From: Candidatus Gastranaerophilales bacterium
GTDB lineage: Bacteria > Cyanobacteriota > Vampirovibrionia > Gastranaerophilales > Gastranaerophilaceae
Length of the DNA stretch: 55,663 bases
Direction of reading: 5' to 3'
Assembly: GCA_944322865.1 (NCBI GenBank)
Contig: CALUQJ010000003.1
Location: forward strand, 1-55,663
Part shown: positions 44,064 through 51,930 of the stretch, piece after piece
Layout of the letters: each line of letters begins with the position of its first letter
Position numbering within the stretch: the first letter of the stretch is position 1
Notes under the pieces: model-generated
Told to the model about the DNA's origin: nothing
Databases searched by the model: none
Seen by the model: the letters and a program-made list of their open reading frames with translations, nothing else
Position numbers and translations under genes: made by a program

Positions 44064-44831
44064 ATGCGTTACGCACTTCAAGTTCAGTATATCGGGAAAA
44101 ACTATTCCGGAAGCCAGATACAATTTAGAAACGGCGAAGAAATACCAACTCCGACAATACAGGGCGAACTTGAAAAAGCAATTCGAACATTGATATACGG
44201 AAATTCCGTAATAGATAAAAGACCTGTTAAAACATACTTCTCCGGAAGAACAGATAAAGGAGTGAATGCATACGGGCAGGTAGTTCATTTTGATACAGAG
44301 GAACAATTTGTTGCTTCAAAGTTTCTCTATTCACTGAATGAAATACTGCCGGCAGACATCTCCGTATCAGACTTGAAACAGGTGGATGAAACATTTCACG
44401 CGCAAAAATCAGCAAAATGCCGGCATTACAGGTATGAATTTATAACCCGAAAATCACACAATGCCTTTGACGGCGACCTGCTGAGAGTGAAGTTTGATGT
44501 TGATATTGACCGCATGCAAACTGCATTAAATTATTTGCTGGGTGAACATGATTTCACAAGTTTCAAAAGCTCCGGAACGCTAAACCCGAGCAAAGTATGT
44601 ATCTTAACAGAGGCGAAAGCCAAAAAAGACGGCGATAGAGTGATTATTGATATTAAAGGGAACAGATTCCTTTACAATATGGTAAGAACAATCGTCGGAA
44701 CCCTTTTAGAAATAGAAGGACATAACCTGCCGCCGGAACATATGAAAGAAGTTCTGGAGGCAAAAGACCGCCGTAACGCCGGTCAAACCGTCAGTCCGTA
44801 TAGTCTGACGTTAATAAAAGTAGAATATTAA
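44064..44831 (+). CDS. truA: tRNA pseudouridine synthase A
   Basis: 255 residues with YFSGRTDKGVNAYGQVVHF, where Asp64 is the catalytic nucleophile, then KCRHYRYEFITRKS and GNRFLYNMVRTIVGTLLEI. TruA modifies U38-40 of the anticodon arm in many tRNAs. The order rplQ-truA-rplM-rpsI is a cyanobacterial-type arrangement. GGAAG precedes the ATG, 6 bp after rplQ. Confidence 0.97.
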   Translation: MRYALQVQYIGKNYSGSQIQFRNGEEIPTPTIQGELEKAIRTLIYGNSVIDKRPVKTYFSGRTDKGVNAYGQVVHFDTEEQFVASKFLYSLNEILPADISVSDLKQVDETFHAQKSAKCRHYRYEFITRKSHNAFDGDLLRVKFDVDIDRMQTALNYLLGEHDFTSFKSSGTLNPSKVCILTEAKAKKDGDRVIIDIKGNRFLYNMVRTIVGTLLEIEGHNLPPEHMKEVLEAKDRRNAGQTVSPYSLTLIKVEY

Positions 44832-44856
44832 AAAATAAAATAAATGGAGATAACGC

Positions 44857-45300
44857 ATGAAAACATATTCAGCAAAACCTCTTGAAGTAGAAAGAAAATG
44901 GTATTTAATTGATGCCGACGGCGAAATCCTCGGTAGATTGGCTACCAGAATTGCTAATATTTTAAGAGGCAAAAACAAACCTGAATATACACCGAACGTT
45001 GACACAGGTGATTTCGTAATCGTAATCAATGCAGAAAAAGTTCGTGTATCAGGCAACAAAGAAACTGATAAAATCTATTATCACCACACAGGATATCCTG
45101 GTGGATTGAAAGCAGCAAGCGTAAAGGAATTACGTGAAAAAGATGCAAGATTACTAATCGAAAAAGCTGTAAAAGGCATGTTGCAACACAATACTTTAGG
45201 CGATCAACAGTTTACTAAACTTAAAGTATATACAGGGTCTGAACATCCGCACGCAGCACAAAAACCGATTGTTCTTGAAAAAGAAGGAGGTAATAACTAA
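44857..45300 (+). CDS. rplM: Ribosomal protein uL13
   Basis: 147 residues with [27 protein letters not shown], the central [12 protein letters not shown] and [10 protein letters not shown] (family: GMLPKNxLG, with Gln-His replacing Pro-Lys here) and [13 protein letters not shown]. One of the early-assembling 50S proteins. GGAG precedes the ATG. Its stop overlaps the rpsI start (TAATG), with AAGGAGG inside the end of rplM as rpsI ribosome binding site. Confidence 0.97.
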   Translation: MKTYSAKPLEVERKWYLIDADGEILGRLATRIANILRGKNKPEYTPNVDTGDFVIVINAEKVRVSGNKETDKIYYHHTGYPGGLKAASVKELREKDARLLIEKAVKGMLQHNTLGDQQFTKLKVYTGSEHPHAAQKPIVLEKEGGNN

Positions 45301-45692
45301 TGACTAAAGAAGTTATGGCAACAGGACGCAGAAAAACCTCTATCGCGGTTGTAAAATTAGTTAAAGGTCAAGGCAGAATATTTGTTAACGGTAAAAAGTT
45401 AAGAGATTATATCGGCAATAGACCGGCAATTGAAATGTTGGTTTACAGACCTTTGGTATTAACTGACAATCAGGAAAAATACGATGTAAGAGTAAAAGCA
45501 GTTGGCGGCGGTATCGTTGCACAATGCGGAGCTATCAGACATGGTATTTCAAGAGCATTGGTTCAGGTAAACGAAGAATACAAAAACGTTTTACGTTTAG
45601 AAGGCTTGTTAACCCGTGACCCACGAGTTAAAGAACGTAAAAAATACGGTCGTAAACGTGCAAGAAAACGTTTCCAATTCTCAAAACGTTAA
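45300..45692 (+). CDS. rpsI: Ribosomal protein uS9
   Basis: 130 residues: ATGRRKTSIAVVKLVKGQGRIFVNGKKLRDYI, GGGIVAQCGAIRHGISRALVQ, LTRDPRVKERKKYGRKRARKRFQFSKR with the invariant C-terminal Ser-Lys-Arg that reaches the P-site tRNA. It is last in the operon and is followed by a GC-rich terminator. Translationally coupled to rplM by a one-base overlap. Confidence 0.98.
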   Translation: MTKEVMATGRRKTSIAVVKLVKGQGRIFVNGKKLRDYIGNRPAIEMLVYRPLVLTDNQEKYDVRVKAVGGGIVAQCGAIRHGISRALVQVNEEYKNVLRLEGLLTRDPRVKERKKYGRKRARKRFQFSKR

Positions 45693-45714
45693 TATGTGTA
45701 TTATTTTATATATC

Positions 45715-45750
45715 AACCCGCCGACTTATCAAACCCGGCGGGTTTTGTAT
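45715..45750 (+). terminator. Terminator of the ribosomal operon
   Basis: AACCCGCCG (45715-45723) pairs with CGGCGGGTT (45736-45744), followed by TTGT. The strong G/C stem lies 23 bp after rpsI. Confidence 0.88.
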
Positions 45751-45775
45751 ATTTGACTTTTGTTCTGTCAGTACA

Positions 45776-45803
45776 TAAAAAAAAGCCGTCTTGAAGAACG
45801 GCT
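45776..45803 (-). terminator. Minus-strand terminator
   Basis: AGCCGT/ACGGCT with a central 8-nt loop and eight T on the minus strand. It would stop transcription reading leftward from prs or from within the element. Confidence 0.7.
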
Positions 45804-45898
45804 ACCAGACTTGGGGAGGATTATGAAAAAATCAAAGTTTTTCATAACTTATATTTCCTCTGTCGTCTGAACATTTTCAAACTTTACTCTCCATATAA

Positions 45899-45932
45899 AA
45901 ATCTCCTCCATTTGGAGGAGATTTCTTTTTCT
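45899..45932. terminator. Terminator between prs and the structured element
   Basis: AAATCTCCTCC/GGAGGAGATTT, 11 bp with loop ATTT. Followed by CTTTTTCTT on the plus strand and by TTTTATATGG on the minus strand. It lies 19 bp from the prs stop. Confidence 0.85.
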
Positions 45933-45942
45933 TACTGTCCAA

Positions 45943-46953
45943 CTATACTTGAATATCTTTTTCAAATCCGAATAAAGAACTTACGGATTCATCATCATGT
46001 ATCCTGGAAATAGCCTGCCCCAGCAACGGTGCAACAGAAAGCTGTTTAATATTAGACGGCATTTTTTCCATATCCAACGGAATTGTATTTGTTACAATAC
46101 ATTCCTTAATCGGAGCATTGCCGAGTCTTTCTACAGCCGGTCCTGAGAATACAGGGTGTACAGCACAGACATAAACATCTTTTGCCCCTTCTTTGATAAG
46201 AAGTTTTGAGGCTTCGCAAATTGTTCCAGCTGTGTCTATAAGGTCATCAAAAAGTATACATACTTTGTTTTTGACATCCCCGATTACATGACTTGCAATG
46301 GCTTCATTGTGCTTGTCACGGCGTTTGTCAATAATTGCAAGTGTTGTGCCTATTTCTTTTGCCAGATGTCTTGTTCTCTGGACTCCGCCAGTGTCAGGAC
46401 TTACTGCCACCATATCATCAGGGTCGATACCGAGTTTTTTAATGTAGTTAACAATAATCGGCATTGCAAAAATATGATCAACCAGTATATTAAAGAATCC
46501 TTGTATTTGACCAGTATGTAAATCCATTGCAAGAACCCTGTCTGTTCCGGCTGTTGTTAATAAATCTGCAACAAGCTTTGCTGTTATTGCTTCACGACCG
46601 GAAGTTTTTCTGTCTTGTCTTGCATAACCATAATACGGAATTACAGCTGTTATTGTTTTTGCGCTTGCGCGTTTGAAGGCGTCAATAATAATTAGTAATT
46701 CCATTAAGTTTTCGTTTACAGGGTTGCATAGCGGCTGGATAATAAAGACATCATCCCCGCGGACGCTTTCTTTTACCTGAACGTAAATTTCGCCGTCTGC
46801 AAAATTTTTAACAACCATCGGACCGATTGTTGTACCCAGATAATCTGCGATTTCCTGAGCTAATTTAGGGTTAGAACGTCCGGCAAAAAGTTTTATATCA
46901 TGTGTCGGATTAATTGTGCGTTCCAACTGTTCTAAAGGCATTTCCAAAACCAT
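45943..46953 (-). CDS. prs: Ribose-phosphate pyrophosphokinase
   Basis: 336 residues with FAGRSNPKLAQEIADYLG, ESVRGDDVFIIQPLCNPVNENLMELL, VIPYYGYARQDRK (ATP/ribose-5-P), AMDLHTGQIQGFF, VSPDTGGVQRT and the PRPP loop DDLIDTAGT. It makes PRPP for purines, pyrimidines, His, Trp and NAD. The start at 46953 is chosen because AAAGGAAA lies 6-7 nt upstream; an upstream in-frame ATG lacks it. It stands alone with its own promoter. Confidence 0.97.
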   Translation of the reverse strand: MVLEMPLEQLERTINPTHDIKLFAGRSNPKLAQEIADYLGTTIGPMVVKNFADGEIYVQVKESVRGDDVFIIQPLCNPVNENLMELLIIIDAFKRASAKTITAVIPYYGYARQDRKTSGREAITAKLVADLLTTAGTDRVLAMDLHTGQIQGFFNILVDHIFAMPIIVNYIKKLGIDPDDMVAVSPDTGGVQRTRHLAKEIGTTLAIIDKRRDKHNEAIASHVIGDVKNKVCILFDDLIDTAGTICEASKLLIKEGAKDVYVCAVHPVFSGPAVERLGNAPIKECIVTNTIPLDMEKMPSNIKQLSVAPLLGQAISRIHDDESVSSLFGFEKDIQV

Positions 46954-46985
46954 TTTGTATTTCCTTTTCTTAACTTGCATGTGAT

Positions 46986-47014
46986 ATTATAAAACCCGAA
47001 GGGCTTAACCTCAA
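46986..47014 (-). promoter_or_regulatory. Promoter of prs
   Basis: On the minus strand, TTGAGG (47014-47009), 17 bp and consensus TATAAT (46991-46986). The spacer contains a small AAGCCC/GGGTT hairpin. Confidence 0.75.
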
Positions 47015-47105
47015 GTTTTTTTTAAGTAATATTACATTTTACTATAATATTTCTTAAAAACGCTAAAAATATTTTTTGCCTGATAAAGTGTATTTTCTTA
47101 ATAAA

Positions 47106-47134
47106 TTGAAAAATATCAAAATTTTTGATAGAAT
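47106..47134 (+). promoter_or_regulatory. Leaderless-type promoter of the DUF4127 gene
   Basis: TTGAAA (47106-47111), exactly 17 bp and TAGAAT (47129-47134) end 7 nt before the ATG at 47142. No Shine-Dalgarno exists. The -10 neighbourhood also forms the palindrome TATCAAAA/TTTTGATA. Confidence 0.65.
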
Positions 47135-47141
47135 TGTAGTT

Positions 47142-48497
47142 ATGAAAATCGGATTTATACCAATAGATAACCGCCCGGTGTGTTATAGTTTGCCTGAAAT
47201 GATCGCGCATATAGATTCAGAGCTTGATTTTTTCATCCCTGAACGTAAGTGGTTAGGGGATTTGACAAAGTATGCGGATACTGAAAAACTTTTTGACTGG
47301 CTTAAAAACCTTCCTGAATTAGATGCGCTTATAATCCCGCTTGATACAGTTGCTTATGGCGGACTTATTTCATCAAGAAGATGCCCGGACCGTTTTGAAG
47401 ATGTAAAAAAACGGGTTGAAACACTAAAAGAAATTTTACAGTCTAACGGCGCAAAGATTTATGCTTTTTCCAGTATAATGCGCATATCTAATAACAACAT
47501 TAACGAAGAAGAAAAAGAATACTGGTCAAAATACGGTAAGAAGATTTTTGATTATTCCTATCTGACACATAAACTTGGCTGTGAAAGCTGTATTACAAAC
47601 CTTATTCCCGATGAAATTCTGGATGACTATCTGAATGGGCGCAAGCGTAATTTTGAAATAAATAAACTTTATCTTGAATACCAAAAGCAAAATGTATTTG
47701 AAGTTCTTGTTTTTTCAAAAGACGATTGCGCAGAATACGGGTTTAATGTTCAGGAGGCAAAGGCTCTTGAGTCGCTCGGCGGATTTGTCAAAACCGGCGC
47801 TGATGAAATTCCGTTAACTCTTCTGGCGCGTGCTGTAAGTGATTTTAATCTGAATAAGATAAAAGTTGCTCCGGTTTTTCTTGAACCTGAGCATAAGGAT
47901 TTGATATCAAATTATGAAGATGTTTCAATAGAAAAATCTGTAAAAGGGCAGCTGGAACTTGCCGGGTGCAGGGTTACCGGTAAGAATGAAGCGGATATTC
48001 TGTTGTATGTGAACAATTTCATAGAACAACAGGGTGAAATTGTTATGAAAATTGCGACAAAACCTTTTGAGGGTGAGTGGCGGCTACCTGAAAAACCTTA
48101 TATGATAGCAGATGTCAGGTATGCAAACGGGGCTGATAATGCTTTTGTGAGTAAACTTTTTGAAACTGGTTTAGGCGATAATTTTTACGGCTATTCAGCC
48201 TGGAATACTTCGGCAAATACACTCGGCAGTCTGATTTGCGCGGCAACGGTTAAGTATTTTGCTAAAAAATACAATGCGGATGCTTTTAAGCTGTTAGAGG
48301 AAGTGAGATTTCTTGATGACTGGGCTTATCAGGCAAATGTGCGACAGCAGCTTGAAAAACCTGATACTGAAGAACTGAAAAAAAAGATGAAGCCGTTTGA
48401 AAAAATTGTCGAGCATCAGCTTGATATAAATATTAATGCAGGTTATAAATTCCCCTGGAACAGACTTTTTGAGGTTGAAATAAATGAGTTTAATTGA
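47142..48497 (+). CDS. DUF4127 family protein
   Basis: 451 residues. It begins MKIGFIPIDNRPVCYSLPEM, the DUF4127 hallmark, with IPLDTVAYGGLISSRR, and near the C-terminus GYSAWNTSANTLGSLI. It has no signal or membrane segment, and shows alternating beta/alpha segments of a Rossmann-like fold. The family has no proven biochemical role. An upstream in-frame TTG at 47076 was rejected since it has no ribosome binding site and lies before the promoter. It overlaps mntP by 14 bp, so translation is coupled. Confidence 0.85.
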   Translation: MKIGFIPIDNRPVCYSLPEMIAHIDSELDFFIPERKWLGDLTKYADTEKLFDWLKNLPELDALIIPLDTVAYGGLISSRRCPDRFEDVKKRVETLKEILQSNGAKIYAFSSIMRISNNNINEEEKEYWSKYGKKIFDYSYLTHKLGCESCITNLIPDEILDDYLNGRKRNFEINKLYLEYQKQNVFEVLVFSKDDCAEYGFNVQEAKALESLGGFVKTGADEIPLTLLARAVSDFNLNKIKVAPVFLEPEHKDLISNYEDVSIEKSVKGQLELAGCRVTGKNEADILLYVNNFIEQQGEIVMKIATKPFEGEWRLPEKPYMIADVRYANGADNAFVSKLFETGLGDNFYGYSAWNTSANTLGSLICAATVKYFAKKYNADAFKLLEEVRFLDDWAYQANVRQQLEKPDTEELKKKMKPFEKIVEHQLDININAGYKFPWNRLFEVEINEFN

Positions 48498-49023
48498 AAT
48501 AGTTTTACTTGCAATAGCATTGGGAATTGATTGCTGCATTGTTTCTTTTTCGCAAGGCTTGATTTTTAAATCACAGAGGGTTAAAAATTCATTATTTTTA
48601 GCTTTAACCATGGGAATTTTTCAGGGATTGATGCCCTGTATCGGATATACCGGCGCCGATGTAATCCATAAATATGTTGCTCCATTTAGCAATTTTATAG
48701 TATTTGCAATATTTATGATACTCGGAATTAAATTTATAGCAGAGGCGTTTCAGACTAAAGATGATGAAATATGTTGTATAGGACTCAAATGTTTAATGGG
48801 AATGGGTATTGCAACTAGCATTGATGCACTCGTTGCAGGTGGAAGCTTGAATTTTAGCCATACTCCGCTTATTGAGCCTGCCATGATAATCGGTTTTGCT
48901 TCATTTATTATGTCACTTGCCGGGTTTTGGAGCGGAAATTTAATAAAAAATTTCCCGTCACGATACTTAGAAATTACCGGTGGTATAATCTTGATATTAC
49001 TTGCAGTTAAGGCGCTTATCTGA
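48484..49023 (+). CDS. mntP: MntP-family manganese exporter
   Basis: 179 residues and six hydrophobic segments. The two MntP repeats carry ALGIDCCIVSFSQG (Asp16) and GIATSIDALVAGG (Asp114), the paired acidic residues that line the ion path. Related YtaF proteins of sporulators share the fold. It would export Mn2+ from the cytosol. It lacks the yybP-ykoY riboswitch, since it is translated from inside the DUF4127 gene; the operon promoter is therefore at 47106. A Cys pair near 97-98 (EICCIGL) is unusual for the family. Confidence 0.85.
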   Translation: MSLIEIVLLAIALGIDCCIVSFSQGLIFKSQRVKNSLFLALTMGIFQGLMPCIGYTGADVIHKYVAPFSNFIVFAIFMILGIKFIAEAFQTKDDEICCIGLKCLMGMGIATSIDALVAGGSLNFSHTPLIEPAMIIGFASFIMSLAGFWSGNLIKNFPSRYLEITGGIILILLAVKALI

Positions 49024-49083
49024 ATTTTCCTTTACAGTATTTTTGTTTATACTAAAATATTTCTAGAAAGGATTAAGAATGTT

Positions 49084-49386
49084 ATGAAAACTCAAAGCAT
49101 CACCCCGAATTTTACCGGTAAATTTTTTATACATAATGAGGGTAACAACAAAAATGTTCCTTATCTTTATAATAAAGTTGTAACGCTTGTAAAGGACAAT
49201 CATGTTACCGCTAATTTTCATAAAGATAAAATCGAAATAGCGCCGCACGATACTGCTGCTAAAAATATCAGAAAAGGTTTGAAAAAATTAGGGATTGAAT
49301 ACTCAGAAGAAGGCAAACAACCTAAACAAAATAAGTTATTAGAATATGCGCATAACTTAATTGCACAATTAATCCCGCAAGATTAA
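49084..49386 (+). CDS. Hypothetical protein, 100 aa, N-terminal NFTG motif
   Basis: Not recognised. Basic, soluble protein starting MKTQSITPNFTGKFF, with the Phe-Thr/Gly-x-Lys-Phe pattern shared with other window hypotheticals, followed by predicted beta strands (VVTLVKDNHVTANFHKDKIEI) and helices. AAAGGA lies 12 nt before the ATG. A two-codon ORF (ATG TTA TGA, 49080-49088) overlaps its start and may modulate initiation. Confidence 0.65.
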   Translation: MKTQSITPNFTGKFFIHNEGNNKNVPYLYNKVVTLVKDNHVTANFHKDKIEIAPHDTAAKNIRKGLKKLGIEYSEEGKQPKQNKLLEYAHNLIAQLIPQD

Positions 49387-49389
49387 TTT

Positions 49390-49860
49390 TTATAAGCCGT
49401 ATTTTCGTTTAATATTAACAAGTATAATCATATCCTGATAATATTGCGGACAATAACTGTATGGTATCATTAATTTTGCGGTGGTTTTCAACTCTTTTGA
49501 TGCAGACGGGCGGTCATATAGATCTTTTACGTATGTATCAACAACCATTACAACGGAATTTGTAGCTGCGTCAAGTGCACTGCAAATATCTTCCGGCTGA
49601 CTTTCTTTTGCATCAGGGGTATTTTCCGCAAGCATAACACGGCAATCCATATTGCGCTTTTTCATGAATTTAAATTTACTAAAAGGATTTATATTTTTTG
49701 TAATTAATTTTGCAATAAGTTCATCATTCTGGCAAATATTGGTTATTTCCAGTTTTTGGCGCGAGATAATATAATTTTTTATCCCGAAAAATCCGTAGAT
49801 AATCACAAGAACACCTAAGGCAATTGTAAGCGACTTCCAGTATTTTTTTAATATATCCAT
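49390..49860 (-). CDS. Single-pass membrane protein of unknown function, 156 aa
   Basis: An N-terminal signal-anchor (KSLTIALGVLVIIYGFFGI, about 10-28) is followed by a ~125-residue extracytoplasmic domain with five cysteines (four closely spaced by pairs about 40-90 residues apart), which suggests disulfides. It is convergent with the 49084 gene (3 bp gap) and in the same direction as the YqeG gene, 54 bp downstream. I do not recognise it. Confidence 0.65.
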   Translation of the reverse strand: MDILKKYWKSLTIALGVLVIIYGFFGIKNYIISRQKLEITNICQNDELIAKLITKNINPFSKFKFMKKRNMDCRVMLAENTPDAKESQPEDICSALDAATNSVVMVVDTYVKDLYDRPSASKELKTTAKLMIPYSYCPQYYQDMIILVNIKRKYGL

Positions 49861-49914
49861 ATAATTCCTAAATTAAACCTAACATTTCTATTATAACGTA
49901 TTTTAAAAAATTTT

Positions 49915-50400
49915 TCAACCCCAATTTCGGATACAGCAGCGTTCAAGCTTACGTACAAAACGAGTCGGCATATTTTCTGTTTTGGCTGTTATTGAATCCA
50001 CTAATATAGTTTTGCAGCCGAGTTTTTTACCGCACCAGATGTCAGTCAGAGGTCTATCTCCTACCAAAACAGCTGTTTCTGCCGTAATACCGTGTTCTTT
50101 CATAAATTGTGCGGCTTTCACGGAAGATGGTTTATTGGCATCAAAAAGTATAGGAAAATCTGATATTGCCTGTACTTTCTTTATGTATTCAGGATTTTTA
50201 TTATTTGATATTACCCCGATAAAAAAGTTTTGTGAAACTTTATCAAGCCAGTCCAATGTTTTAAGAGTATAGGCACCGGATTTTGACGCCATTAAAGTAC
50301 TGTCTAAATCAAACAGCATAGCCTTTATCCCGACTTTTTGTAATTCTTCTAAATCTATTGCGTATATGTTTTCTACATTGTAATCAGGTTTAAGAAACAT
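49915..50400 (-). CDS. YqeG family HAD phosphatase (subfamily IIIA)
   Basis: 161 residues with HAD motif I FDLDSTL (Asp31, Asp33), motif II ISNN and motif III KP then GDRPLTDI. HAD IIIA YqeG members act on phosphorylated small molecules; in some bacteria they are linked to phosphatidylglycerol phosphate or ribosome biology, but the substrate here is not shown. Overlaps the U32 gene by 11 bp, so it is cotranscribed. GGAG lies 9 nt before the ATG. Confidence 0.87.
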   Translation of the reverse strand: MFLKPDYNVENIYAIDLEELQKVGIKAMLFDLDSTLMASKSGAYTLKTLDWLDKVSQNFFIGVISNNKNPEYIKKVQAISDFPILFDANKPSSVKAAQFMKEHGITAETAVLVGDRPLTDIWCGKKLGCKTILVDSITAKTENMPTRFVRKLERCCIRNWG

Positions 50401-51634
50401 GCTGTTTTACTCCTATTGTGCGGGCGAGAGCATACTTGTAATCTTGCGGATTTTGTGAAAATTTCATATAAATATCATCGTTAGTATTTGCAACTTCAAC
50501 TTCCTCACCCTGTTCATTTTTAATCGAAATGACTTTAGTTTTAAATTGCTCATGCGGGGTTATAATTTCTATTTCATCATTTAGCAGCATTTTGTTTTTA
50601 ATTTTAACAAGATAGTAATCGTCATCTGTTTTGAAACGTTTAAATTCACACAAAAAATCTGCTCCTGCAAGTCCTTTTGAAATATCGTAACTGTAACTTT
50701 CGCCATTATTATCGCCTAATGCAAACCCTTGAGTATACCCGCGGTTCCCGACTTTTTGAAGTTCAACAAAGTATTTGTGCAAATCATCTGTTTTACCGGA
50801 TAATATTTCGTCAATTGCACCGCGGTAAGCTTTTGCCGTAGCTGACACATAATACAGACTCTTTGTCCTGCCCTCAATTTTTAAAGAATCAACTCCGGCT
50901 TCTATCAATTGCGGCAAATATTCAACAAGACATAAATCTTTAGGGCTCAAAATATGTGACCCGCGTTCATCCTGATTAATCTCATAATATTCATTAGGGC
51001 GTGTACTTTCAACAAGCTTATAACTCCACCGGCATGGCTGTGAACAGTTGCCGTGATTAGCTTTGCGCTCTCCTTTGGAAAAATAATCGCTCAAAAGGCA
51101 TCTTCCCGAGAAAGAAACACATTGTGCTCCGTGAACAAAGCATTCAAGTTCAATATCCGGCACCTGCCGGCGAATTTCCGCAATATCTTTTATCGGAAGT
51201 TCACGTGCAAGAATGACGCGGCTCGCCCCTAAATCACGCCAGAATTTTACGCTCTCATAATTCAAAGTATTGGTCTGAGTGCTGACATGTACAGGTGTTT
51301 GCGGCATATATCTTCTTACGAGATTAAAAATTCCGAAATCGCTTAATATAACAGCGTCCGGCGCCGCTTCTTTAAATTTATCAATACAACTTTCCAAAAG
51401 TTTTATATCGTTATTAAATGCAAAAATATTCAGTGTCAAATACGCTTTTGCGCCGAGTGAATGTGCAAGTTCTATAGCCTGTTTTAAATTATCCGGTGTT
51501 ATAAGTTCACCTTTTCGCATAGCGCGCAGGCTGAAATCCACAACTCCCAAATATACTGCATTTGCACCATATTTTATCGCATATTCAAGTTTTTCCATAT
51601 TACCCGCAGGTAACAACAATTCTACTTCTCGCAT
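50390..51634 (-). CDS. U32 family protein, TrhP/RlhA-like
   Basis: 414 residues with the U32 signature ELECFVHGAQCVSFSGRCLLSDYF and KANHGNCSQPCRW, four of the conserved cysteines that bind an iron-sulfur cluster in RlhA/TrhP-type enzymes, and SLKIEGRTKSLYYVSATA. Members hydroxylate tRNA U34 (ho5U) or 23S rRNA C2501 from prephenate-derived precursors; the older name peptidase U32 is historical. It is closer to TrhP (YrrO/YegQ type) but the exact substrate is not determined. Its promoter ends 6 nt before the start (leaderless). Confidence 0.86.
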   Translation of the reverse strand: MREVELLLPAGNMEKLEYAIKYGANAVYLGVVDFSLRAMRKGELITPDNLKQAIELAHSLGAKAYLTLNIFAFNNDIKLLESCIDKFKEAAPDAVILSDFGIFNLVRRYMPQTPVHVSTQTNTLNYESVKFWRDLGASRVILARELPIKDIAEIRRQVPDIELECFVHGAQCVSFSGRCLLSDYFSKGERKANHGNCSQPCRWSYKLVESTRPNEYYEINQDERGSHILSPKDLCLVEYLPQLIEAGVDSLKIEGRTKSLYYVSATAKAYRGAIDEILSGKTDDLHKYFVELQKVGNRGYTQGFALGDNNGESYSYDISKGLAGADFLCEFKRFKTDDDYYLVKIKNKMLLNDEIEIITPHEQFKTKVISIKNEQGEEVEVANTNDDIYMKFSQNPQDYKYALARTIGVKQHVS

Positions 51635-51640
51635 AATTGT

Positions 51641-51669
51641 ATAATACCTGAAAGGTTATAAATAATCAA
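51641..51669 (-). promoter_or_regulatory. Leaderless-type promoter of the U32-YqeG operon
   Basis: On the minus strand, TTGATT (51669-51664), 17 bp and TATTAT (51646-51641), 6 nt before the ATG. Confidence 0.6.
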
Positions 51670-51742
51670 CCGAATAGGTGATGTCTGTTTTTGATAAATG
51701 TGGACAATATAATTATCGTAAGATTTTATGGAGATCTAAAGT

Positions 51743-51877
51743 ATGCAAACTATTGAAAACGCAGCTATTACTATTAAAGAAATTTGGGAGTACCAACATC
51801 CGTTGATGCATATGTGGTTTGGAATTAGTGCTCTGGCGTTATGTTTCATGTTTGCTTTAATATATTTTATTGTTTAA
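51743..51877 (+). CDS. Small membrane protein, 44 aa
   Basis: ATG at 51743, with GGAG 9-10 nt upstream, opens 44 codons. MQTIENAAITIKEIWEYQHP is amphipathic, then a single hydrophobic helix from about residue 21 (LMHMWFGISALALCFMF...) to the C-terminal Val44. The clean profile and ribosome binding site support a gene. Function unknown; possibly a subunit of a membrane complex. Between the U32 promoter and the acetyltransferase-like gene. Confidence 0.5.
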   Translation: MQTIENAAITIKEIWEYQHPLMHMWFGISALALCFMFALIYFIV

Positions 51878-51930
51878 TATAGCAAATTTTTTTACCACCG
51901 GTTTTTATTATTCATCAGAAAGGTTCCCAG

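Larger units (their letters stand above)
45753..45932 (+). ncRNA. Compact element: three hairpins and a 15-codon ORF
   Basis: TTGACT (45753-45758) precedes hairpin 1, AGCCGT/ACGGCT (45784-45789, 45798-45803), flanked by eight A/T that also make it a minus-strand terminator. Next come GGGGAGGA and an ATG at 45823 opening MKKSKFFITYISSVV (stop 45868-45870). Its start is inside hairpin 2, TTATGAAAAA/TTTTTCATAA (45821-45830, 45838-45847). Hairpin 3 (45899-45909, 45914-45924) is an 11-bp terminator stem with CTTTTTCTT after it and contains CTCCTCC, complementary to the GGGGAGGA. It looks like a leader-peptide or small RNA. The minus strand also folds. Not a family I recognise. Confidence 0.4.
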
